Notes under the pieces: model-generated
Told to the model about the DNA's origin: nothing
Seen by the model: only the letters and a program-made list of their open reading frames with translations
Databases searched by the model: none
Shown: piece by piece, positions 34,188 to 41,383 of the stretch
Layout: each line of letters opens with the position of its first letter
Position numbering within the stretch: position 1 is the first letter of the stretch
From: Cloacimonetes bacterium UBA3541
GTDB taxonomy: Bacteria; Cloacimonadota; Cloacimonadia; Cloacimonadales; Cloacimonadaceae
Length of the DNA stretch: 43,936 bases
Assembly: GCA_002376725.1 (NCBI GenBank)
Contig: DFOM01000045.1
Span: forward strand, 1-43,936
Direction of reading: 5' to 3'
Made by a program: the position numbers and the translations under genes

Positions 34188-35454
34188 ATGGAGTGTACTA
34201 AGCCTTGACAAAGCATTAGATATAAACCCCAGAGTCCAGTTGGAGAAGGATAAAGTATACCCTTTTGTAGATATGAAATCTATCAATCCATCAGTAAAGG
34301 ACGTACACTCGTCTGAATATAGAGTTTTTCGCGGACAGGGTTCGCGATTTCGGGATGGAGATACTCTTCTTGCCAGAATAACTCCTTGTTTGGAGAATGG
34401 AAAGATAGCTCGTTATGTATCAAACAAAGATGTTAAAGTGGCCCATGGTTCAACTGAATTCATCGTTATTAGAGGTCGTGAAGGCGTTACCGATAATTTG
34501 TTTGCTTACTATTTGGCAAGAAGTGAGATTGTATGTAGATACCTAATATCTCAAATGTCTGGAAGCTCAGGTAGGCAAAGGGTGCCAGTAAGAGCTTTCG
34601 CCGAGCTAACAATAGAATTACCTCCTCTAATCGAACAGAGGGCAATTGCTGGAATCCTCGGGGCTTTGGATGATAAAATCGAACTAAATCGTCAGATGTG
34701 CAAGACCTTGGAGGACACTGCCCAAGCAATCTTCAAAAGCTGGTTTATTGATTTTGATCCTGTTCATGCCAAAGCTGCGGGAAAACAACCTAAAGGAATG
34801 AACCCAGCGATTGCAGCCCTTTTCCCAGATTCTTTTGATGATTCACATTTAATTCCAAAAGGATGGAGTTTAGACGGGCTAGATTCTTTGGGAACATTCC
34901 TGAATGGCCTTGCGTTACAAAAATATCCGCCAACAGATGACGAGTGGTTACCAGCGATAAAAATCGCCCAACTAAGAACTAATGACACAAGAAATGCCGA
35001 TAAAGTAAGTTCAAGCATTGGCAAAGAGTATATTGTCAAAGATGGTGATATTTTGTTTTCTTGGTCTGGGTCTCTTGAATGTGTATTATGGTCAGGAGGA
35101 AAAGGGGCACTGAATCAGCACCTTTTTAAGGTCACTTCGACAGATTATCCAAAATGGTTTGTATATTTCTGGATTCATCATCATTTACCTGAGTTCAGGC
35201 ATATAGCGGCAGGTAAGGCAACAACAATGGGTCATATTCAACGCCACCACCTGAAAGAAGCAAAAGTAATAATTCCTTCTTCAAATATTCTGGAAATAGC
35301 AAACCGGATTATTGATCCCTTGTTTGAAAACATAGTTATTAGATCTTTGGAAAGTAAACAATTAGAGTATATTAGGGATTTGTTATTACCTCAATTGATA
35401 TCTGGTAGTTTGCGGGTATCAGATGCAGAAAATATCATAAATAGGTGTAGATGA
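34177..35454 (+). CDS. hsdS: Type I restriction-modification system specificity subunit HsdS
   Basis: A 425-residue specificity subunit with two target-recognition domains, each reading half of a split DNA site. The first is about residues 1-145. The central conserved helix is about 148-196 (LPPLIEQRAIAGILGALDDK, then LEDTAQAIFKSWFIDFDPV). The second starts at IPKGWSLDGLDSLG. The C-terminal conserved helix is about 365-415 (IIPSSNILEIANRI, LLLPQLISGSLRV). No frameshift is seen, so specificity should be intact. The start ATG lies inside the hsdM end. The recognition sequence cannot be predicted by eye. Confidence 0.94.
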   Translation: MVNEWSVLSLDKALDINPRVQLEKDKVYPFVDMKSINPSVKDVHSSEYRVFRGQGSRFRDGDTLLARITPCLENGKIARYVSNKDVKVAHGSTEFIVIRGREGVTDNLFAYYLARSEIVCRYLISQMSGSSGRQRVPVRAFAELTIELPPLIEQRAIAGILGALDDKIELNRQMCKTLEDTAQAIFKSWFIDFDPVHAKAAGKQPKGMNPAIAALFPDSFDDSHLIPKGWSLDGLDSLGTFLNGLALQKYPPTDDEWLPAIKIAQLRTNDTRNADKVSSSIGKEYIVKDGDILFSWSGSLECVLWSGGKGALNQHLFKVTSTDYPKWFVYFWIHHHLPEFRHIAAGKATTMGHIQRHHLKEAKVIIPSSNILEIANRIIDPLFENIVIRSLESKQLEYIRDLLLPQLISGSLRVSDAENIINRCR

Positions 35455-36176
35455 CAATTATGGAAGGAGAAATTCGTAATTTTATACTGTATGGTGTTAG
35501 AGAAGTAATGCCTTTAAATGCATTACATTTAGAGAGAATAGTAAATACTCTTGAACAAGCACTAATGGAAAATCCTGGACTCGTCTTTGATTTGTCAAAA
35601 TCACTTATTGAAACAGCATGCAAAACAATTATAAAAGATAGAGGACATGAGTATAAAGCTAGTGCAGATTTACCTCAGTTAATACGGTCTACTATGGACT
35701 TGGTTTGTATTATTCCTGATGAAGTTGAGGATTCAAGTGAAGCAAAGAAATCTTTACAAAAGACTATCAATGGCATAATGACTTCAATACAGGGTATCTG
35801 TGAGTTAAGAAGACTATTTGGAGAAGCTTCTCATGGGCGAGATGCATATTTTACACAGCTCGAGACTGATCATGCTATGATGGTTGCACGTTCTGCAGAT
35901 GTTATCGTAAACTACTTGTTTAGAATGCATAAGGCATTTCCACTTAGCTATACAAATGCAAGATTATTCTATGGAGTTTATAGTGATTTCAATGATTGGA
36001 TAGATGAGCAAAATGATGCTGTTAGGATTTTCGATTTTGAGTACAAACCAAGCGAAGTTCTATTTAACATTGATCGTGTGGCATATCAAGACCTCTTAAG
36101 TAGGTTCGAGTCAGATGAGTTTTCTGAAGAGAATCCCACTGATAATAAAACTCAGGGTGGTAACTGCGATGAATAA
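35451..36176 (+). CDS. Abortive-infection C-terminal-domain-like protein inside the hsd operon
   Basis: A 241-residue protein resembling the Abi_C family (abortive infection protein C-terminal domain). A conserved-looking helix SLIETACKTI (residues 51-60) is followed by DLPQLIRST. Then come CELRRLFGEASHGRD (Gly125, His128, Gly129, Arg130) and an alanine/arginine helix MVARSADVIVNYLF. The last 75 residues are not recognised. The start codon overlaps the hsdS stop (ATGA) and its 3' end overlaps the hsdR start by 8 bases, so it is translated as part of the hsd operon. Possible roles are an effector that acts when restriction fails, or an accessory of the complex. No toxin catalytic motif is evident. 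Family call is by pattern only. Confidence 0.65.
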   Translation: MTIMEGEIRNFILYGVREVMPLNALHLERIVNTLEQALMENPGLVFDLSKSLIETACKTIIKDRGHEYKASADLPQLIRSTMDLVCIIPDEVEDSSEAKKSLQKTINGIMTSIQGICELRRLFGEASHGRDAYFTQLETDHAMMVARSADVIVNYLFRMHKAFPLSYTNARLFYGVYSDFNDWIDEQNDAVRIFDFEYKPSEVLFNIDRVAYQDLLSRFESDEFSEENPTDNKTQGGNCDE

Positions 36177-39100
36177 ACTTTTCACGGAATCCGTTATTGA
36201 ACAAGTAGCTTTGGCTTGGTTAGAAAGCATAGAATATTCAGCTGTTTTCGGACCCGATATAGCACCTGAGGGGAGATTCTCTGAGCGAAAGAGCTACGAA
36301 CAAGTAGTATTGAATGAACGATTGCAGCAATCTCTGATAACCCTCAATCCTAAAGTACCTTCTGTTGCAATTGAAGAAGCCATCCGAAAGTTGACCAATC
36401 TTGATTCACCGTCTTTGATAACCAATAACCATACAATTCACAAGTATTTGATCGAGGGTGTTCCGGTAGAGTATACCAGAGAAGATGGCAGTATCGCAAG
36501 AGATTACATACAGGTAATTGATTTTGACAATCCGGACAACAACGACTTCCTTGCCGTAAACCAGTTCACGGTGATAGAAAACAATAATGAGAGAAGGCCC
36601 GATATTGTAATATTTGTGAACGGATTGCCACTAGCAGTGATAGAACTTAAGAATGCGGCAGATGACAAAGCCACGATTTGGACTGCCTACAATCAGTTAC
36701 AGACCTACAAAGAGCAAATCCCCTCTCTATTCAATTACAACGCTGTGCTGATGATTTCAGATGGATTATATGCCAGAGTGGGCACCTTAACCGCCAGTAA
36801 AGAATGGTTTTTGCCCTGGAGAACTATTGATGGAGAGGGCTTGGATGACGACCACCTGACTCAACTACAGGTGGCGGTGGAGGGTCTATTCGATAAACAA
36901 CGATTCCTCGATCTTATTAGGTACTACATTGTTTTTGAAGACGTTGGTGGTGGAAATCTGGTTAAGAAAATGGCAGGTTATCATCAATTTCACGCTGTTA
37001 GACACGCAATCCAGTCAACAGTAAGAGCTGTAAAGCCCGGGGGTGACAAACGCATCGGTGTTGTATGGCATACTCAGGGATCTGGTAAAAGTCTTACGAT
37101 GGCATTCTTCACTGGAAGGGTGGTATTGCACAAGGAATTGGAGAATCCAACCATCGTTGTAATTACAGATCGTAATGATTTGGATGATCAACTGTTTGGA
37201 ACCTTTTCCCGCTGTCATGAGCTATTGAGGCAACAACCAATTCAGGCTCAGAGTCGAGATCACCTAAGAGAGTTGCTTACAACAGCATCCGGGGGAGTGA
37301 TCTTTACCACAGTGCAAAAGTTCTTTCCTACAGATACAGAAAGAGCTCATCCACTGCTGACTGACAGAAGAAATGTGATCTTGATTGCTGATGAAGCTCA
37401 TCGCAGCCAATATGATTTCATTGATGGTTTTGCCAGGCATATGCGGGATGCATTGCCCAACGCTTCTTTCATAGGCTTTACCGGAACCCCCATTGAACTG
37501 ACCGATGCAAGCACCAGGGCTGTTTTCGGTGATTATATCAGCATTTATGATATTGAACAAGCTGTCCAAGATGGCTCTACTGTTCCTATCTACTATGAAA
37601 GCCGGTTGGCTATGCTTGAACTTGATGAAGAGCAAAAACCTAAAATAGACGATGAATTTGAAGAAGTTACGGAAAGTGAGGAGTTTGAGAGTAAAGAGAA
37701 GCTAAAGGCCAAATGGGCTACACTGGAGTCTTTGGTGGGATCGGAACAGCGTCTCAAGAAGGTTGCTGAGGATCTGGTGAAGCATTATGAAAGCCGACAG
37801 GATGTTCTTTCTGGCAAGGCAATGATAGTTTGTATGAGCCGGCGAATATGTGTAGAACTCTACAAGGCTATTATCACACTGAGACCAGGCTGGCATAATG
37901 ATGAAGATGGCAAAGGGAAGATAAAAATCATCATGACTGGTTCTGCGAGCGATCCTGTGGAGTGGCAACAGCACATCAGGAACAAATCCCGAAGAGAAGA
38001 GCTTGGTAAAAGATTCAAGGACCCGGATGACCATTTTCAGATCGCCATAGTAAGAGACATGTGGCTTACCGGCTTTGATGTGCCATGTCTACATACAATG
38101 TATATTGATAAACCCATGAGGGGCCATGGGCTTATGCAAGCTATCGCAAGGGTTAACAGGGTGTATAAGGATAAACCGGGTGGATTGATTGTTGATTATA
38201 TCGGACTTGCAGAGCAGCTAAAACAAGCGCTTTCCATCTATACAGAAAGCGGTGGCAAGGGTCAAACAGCCATTGATCAAAATGAAGCGGTTGCCTTGAT
38301 GCTGGAGAAATACGAATTGTGCTGTGATATGTTTCACGGTTTCGATAGAGACCTTTGGATCACAGGCAATGCTCAAGACAGGCTTTCCCTGCTGCCTAGA
38401 GCACAGGAACATATACTTTCACTTAAAGATGGAAAGAATCGTTTCGTGAGGGCTGTTATTGAACTAACAAAAGCCTATGCTCTATCAGTACCTCAAGAGA
38501 AAGCCCTCGAGATTAGCGATGATGTGGCATTCTTTCAAGCAGTTAAAGCAGCTTTGGTGAAAAGCCAACCCGATAAACAGCGATCAAAGGATGAGATAGA
38601 ACATGTCATAAGACAGATTATATCAAAGGCAGTTATTACTGAGGAAGTGATAGACATCTTCTATGCTGCAGGCATTAAAAAGCCAGATATTTCGATCCTC
38701 TCGGATGAATTCCTGGCTGAAATTAGAGGTATGGAACATAAAAACCTTGCAGTTGAGCTTCTGAAGAAACTACTTGATGGCGAAATCAAGGAACATGCAC
38801 GTAAGAATGTAGTCATGGCTCGCTCTTTCACAGAACTATTAGAGAATGCCATAGCTAAGTATCATAACAGATCTGTTGAGACTATTCAAGTGATTGATGA
38901 GTTGATAAAGATCGCAAAAGAGATGCGTGAGGCAAATACAAGGAAAGATAAGCTCGGATTATCAGAAGATGAAGTAGCTTTCTATGATGCACTGGGTGTA
39001 AATGATAGTGCGGTTGCAGTATTGGGCAATGATCAGCTTCGGAAGATAGCTCAGGAGATCGCTAAGGCGGTAAAAAATAACATCAAAATAGATTGGGCTA

Positions 39101-39246
39101 TCCGTGAGAACGTAAGAGCAGAAATGCGTGTTATTGTTAAACGTATCTTACGCAAGTATGGGTACCCACCGGATAAGCAAGCTCAAGCTACCGAGTTAGT
39201 TCTTGAGCAGGCAGAATTGATTTGTAGAGCAGAGGATGAAACATGA
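36169..39246 (+). CDS. hsdR: Type I restriction-modification system restriction subunit HsdR
   Basis: A 1025-residue subunit that translocates and cuts unmodified DNA. The nuclease centre is near the N-terminus: RPDIVIF (Asp145) and VIELKNA (Glu159, Lys161). The motor has Walker A QGSGKS (Lys307), ITDRNDLDDQLF, DEAH (408-411) and FIGFTGTPI; later motor parts include MWLTGFDVPCLHTMYIDKPM and QAIARVNRV. I start at the ATG at 36169 (MNKLFTESVIEQVALAWLE), preceded by AGGGTGG, rather than at the longer frame from 36115. All catalytic motifs are intact, so the system looks functional. Confidence 0.95.
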   Translation: MNKLFTESVIEQVALAWLESIEYSAVFGPDIAPEGRFSERKSYEQVVLNERLQQSLITLNPKVPSVAIEEAIRKLTNLDSPSLITNNHTIHKYLIEGVPVEYTREDGSIARDYIQVIDFDNPDNNDFLAVNQFTVIENNNERRPDIVIFVNGLPLAVIELKNAADDKATIWTAYNQLQTYKEQIPSLFNYNAVLMISDGLYARVGTLTASKEWFLPWRTIDGEGLDDDHLTQLQVAVEGLFDKQRFLDLIRYYIVFEDVGGGNLVKKMAGYHQFHAVRHAIQSTVRAVKPGGDKRIGVVWHTQGSGKSLTMAFFTGRVVLHKELENPTIVVITDRNDLDDQLFGTFSRCHELLRQQPIQAQSRDHLRELLTTASGGVIFTTVQKFFPTDTERAHPLLTDRRNVILIADEAHRSQYDFIDGFARHMRDALPNASFIGFTGTPIELTDASTRAVFGDYISIYDIEQAVQDGSTVPIYYESRLAMLELDEEQKPKIDDEFEEVTESEEFESKEKLKAKWATLESLVGSEQRLKKVAEDLVKHYESRQDVLSGKAMIVCMSRRICVELYKAIITLRPGWHNDEDGKGKIKIIMTGSASDPVEWQQHIRNKSRREELGKRFKDPDDHFQIAIVRDMWLTGFDVPCLHTMYIDKPMRGHGLMQAIARVNRVYKDKPGGLIVDYIGLAEQLKQALSIYTESGGKGQTAIDQNEAVALMLEKYELCCDMFHGFDRDLWITGNAQDRLSLLPRAQEHILSLKDGKNRFVRAVIELTKAYALSVPQEKALEISDDVAFFQAVKAALVKSQPDKQRSKDEIEHVIRQIISKAVITEEVIDIFYAAGIKKPDISILSDEFLAEIRGMEHKNLAVELLKKLLDGEIKEHARKNVVMARSFTELLENAIAKYHNRSVETIQVIDELIKIAKEMREANTRKDKLGLSEDEVAFYDALGVNDSAVAVLGNDQLRKIAQEIAKAVKNNIKIDWAIRENVRAEMRVIVKRILRKYGYPPDKQAQATELVLEQAELICRAEDET

Positions 39247-39392
39247 ATCACTTATGCTGCTTTAGTATGAAAAAAAGAGGGGATGTTCGTAACATTCTTT
39301 TAGAAAGCGCTTTGAATCGCTCTTGTCAATTTGACTTGGGGCAAAACAACTTGTCTATTCTACATGAGACAATAATTCATGAATTTGTATAA
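39243..39392 (+). CDS. Possible 49-residue ORF coupled to hsdR
   Basis: The ATG overlaps the hsdR stop as ATGA, the coupling used elsewhere in this operon. The frame encodes MNHLCCFSMKKRGDVRNI and ends at TAA 39390-39392. I recognise no family. The ATGA overlap favours translation; the short length and lack of homologue knowledge argue for caution. Confidence 0.3.
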   Translation: MNHLCCFSMKKRGDVRNILLESALNRSCQFDLGQNNLSILHETIIHEFV

Positions 39393-39432
39393 CAAATGCA
39401 CATAAACAAATATACAATGTACAGGAGAAAAA

Positions 39433-40731
39433 ATGATGGCACAAAATTGTCTCAATTTTCTTATGATAGGTAAATTAATAACAACTCCATTGTTTAGATT
39501 TGTTATTACTATTCTATTTTTTGGTATGTTATCAGGGTGCTCAACAACAAGAATTGGGTATGTAGCACCTGCTCCCGAACCAGTTACTATGGGAAAAGAA
39601 GGTTCGGCGTCTATATCTTTTTCAAGGGTTATAATAAGAATACCTTCAGGATCAGAGGTTGGAGCACATCATGATGGATTAGCTCAAATGCCGAAGTATC
39701 CTTATATATGGTCGTCAAACATTCTGGTTGGCCCTGATGACTTTAAGATCAAAGCATCTGAACTCTTGAGAAGTTATGGATACAATGTCCTTGGAGGTGA
39801 TAACCTGTTGTTTGGGCAGGATGAGTCAGCAAAAGCTGAGTACCAAATTGGAGCAACAATAACATCAATGGTTTATAATACATATGCACCTCTTGCAGGT
39901 AATTATTCTGAGTGCAAACTGTTGGTAGAATGGCAATTATATGATGTATATAAAGATCAGGTAGTATTCAAACAGATAGCTGAGGGGTATGGCAAACAAG
40001 AGAATTATGGTAGCCAATGCATGTATGATGCCTTCGCCTATTCTCTAAAAAATATGTTAGCAAAAAGCAACTTTTCAGAAATTGTAAAACGTAGTCCAAG
40101 GGAAGAATGGGTGTCCAACACAGAGCTATTAGAAAAAATTAAAATTAACAACCTCGTGCGAGAAGACAATCTTGTTTTACCGAAAGACATCGAAAAAGTT
40201 ATGGATGCTACAATCATCATAAGGTCTGGCAATTCTATCGGTAGCGGTGTGTTAGTATCTAATGATGGATGGGCATTAACTGCTGCTCATGTAGTTTCAG
40301 GCATCACAGAAACCCAAGTCACTCTTCATTCAGGCATACAAATAGCAGCCAGAGTAGAAAGAATTGATACACAGCAAGATATAGCACTTATTAAACTCAA
40401 CGGAAGTGGTTTTAAGTATTTAAAAATTGGAAATTCTGATGATAATAAGATAGGGTCTGAAATATACGCAATTGGCGCTCCGACTGGAACTGGTTTAGCT
40501 TTCTCTATCGCAAAGGGAATTATTAGTGGTTACAGAGATATTGAAGGGAGGAAATATATCCAGACAGATGCTGCATTGAATCCTGGAAACAGCGGTGGTC
40601 CTATGATATCTGCTAATGGCCATTTGATTGGTATTGTTAGCTGGAAAATATCCAGTGTTGCATACGAAGGCTTAGCGTTTGGTGTACCACCTGATGCTGC
40701 TGCAGATAAACTTGGTATCATATGGGAATAG
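39433..40731 (+). CDS. Lipoprotein with C-terminal trypsin-like serine protease domain
   Basis: A 432-residue protein. The signal peptide ends in the lipobox MLSGC (Cys36). Residues about 50-240 are an unrecognised periplasmic domain. About residues 255-430 form an HtrA/trypsin-like fold with the full triad: His286 (LTAAHVV), Asp316 (QQDIALIKL) and Ser387 (NPGNSGGPM). GVLVSNDGW and the C-terminal GLAFGVPPD are also typical of HtrA-type proteases. There is no PDZ domain. AGGAG lies seven bases before the first of two ATG codons. It follows the hsd operon inside the repeat-bounded island, but I cannot tell whether it takes part in defence or is unrelated cargo. Confidence 0.88.
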   Translation: MMAQNCLNFLMIGKLITTPLFRFVITILFFGMLSGCSTTRIGYVAPAPEPVTMGKEGSASISFSRVIIRIPSGSEVGAHHDGLAQMPKYPYIWSSNILVGPDDFKIKASELLRSYGYNVLGGDNLLFGQDESAKAEYQIGATITSMVYNTYAPLAGNYSECKLLVEWQLYDVYKDQVVFKQIAEGYGKQENYGSQCMYDAFAYSLKNMLAKSNFSEIVKRSPREEWVSNTELLEKIKINNLVREDNLVLPKDIEKVMDATIIIRSGNSIGSGVLVSNDGWALTAAHVVSGITETQVTLHSGIQIAARVERIDTQQDIALIKLNGSGFKYLKIGNSDDNKIGSEIYAIGAPTGTGLAFSIAKGIISGYRDIEGRKYIQTDAALNPGNSGGPMISANGHLIGIVSWKISSVAYEGLAFGVPPDAAADKLGIIWE

Positions 40732-41078
40732 ATATCATAGTATGGAGCAATATTATCTTTTTGTCGAAAGAGAGTTTGTTACATTGATATCAAACGTAAT
40801 AATGCTTTTGATGAATATTTGTTTAGGATAAATGAATAGTGCTTATCGTCCTAAACTTCCAATGAAAAGTCGGAAATGGTGTATGCGCTCCGGAGACACT
40901 AACCGGGTTCATATCTGAGTCATATCCGATCTGATCATCTTTGATCCATGGAACGAGGGCTTTGATATGGTCTCGGGCATCATCCAGGCAGTTGGACTTG
41001 GAATCCTGAGACATGAGATTGTCTATCGTTCAGCTCTTATAGAGTTTTATAGACGGGGATATGTGATTATATTTAGGA
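40732..41078. other. Intergenic region with a possible gene remnant
   Basis: A gap between the protease gene and the right hairpin array. Part of it (about 40850-41010) is richer in G and C than its surroundings and holds a 63-codon minus-strand frame (40823-41014) with phrases such as DDARDHIKALVPWIKDDQIG. It has a coding-like composition but no ribosome binding site and no family I recognise. Best read as a decayed gene fragment. Confidence 0.35.
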
Positions 41079-41163
41079 AAACTCCTGCGGAGTTTGAAAC
41101 GATGAGGACATCGTTCCACCATGGGTGTGAGATGTCCTCGTCTCACAAAGCCGTAAGGCTTTT
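41079..41163 (+). repeat. Hairpin modules B-C (right copy)
   Basis: A direct copy of 31744-31828, the same length. I count four differences plus loop changes: TGC for TTC and GTAA for GTTA in loops, GGG for GAG in the linker, and one stem base leaving a G-T pair. Stems are therefore conserved while loops drift. Confidence 0.9.
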
Positions 41164-41227
41164 CTTTCTTTAGTTGTTATTTAGATAGAGAATATAAATC
41201 TTAGCTTTTTTAGTACCTTTTAACAAC

Positions 41228-41269
41228 AAGCTCCTTTGGAGCTTCATAAACGGGGACGTTTATGACCCC
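41228..41269 (+). repeat. Hairpin module A (right copy)
   Basis: Same as 31694-31735 except for the first loop (TTT for TTG). It lies after B-C here, but before B at the left end. Confidence 0.9.
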
Positions 41270-41316
41270 GTGTAAGAGAACATTTATGACCCCGTGTAAG
41301 AGGACATCTATGACTC
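41264..41316 (+). repeat. 24-base tandem half-hairpins
   Basis: Two 24-base units (41264-41287, 41288-41311) of the form GACCCCGTGTAAGAGRACATYTAT, followed by GACTC. Each carries a degraded right half of the module A stem (GGACGTTTATGACCCC). Confidence 0.75.
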
Positions 41317-41383
41317 TTGAGAAAAACTACCTGATTAAATTATAAGCATTTATCTTGTCTTATATTTTTCCGTTATTATCTTT

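Noticed and set aside
36115..36168. Longer HsdR N-terminus
   Set aside because: The extension overlaps the Abi_C-like gene by 62 bases and adds residues not seen in HsdR; ATG 36169 has a better upstream site.
40967..41173. 68-codon plus-strand ORF
   Set aside because: Its second half is simply the translated hairpin repeat, so it is not a conserved protein.
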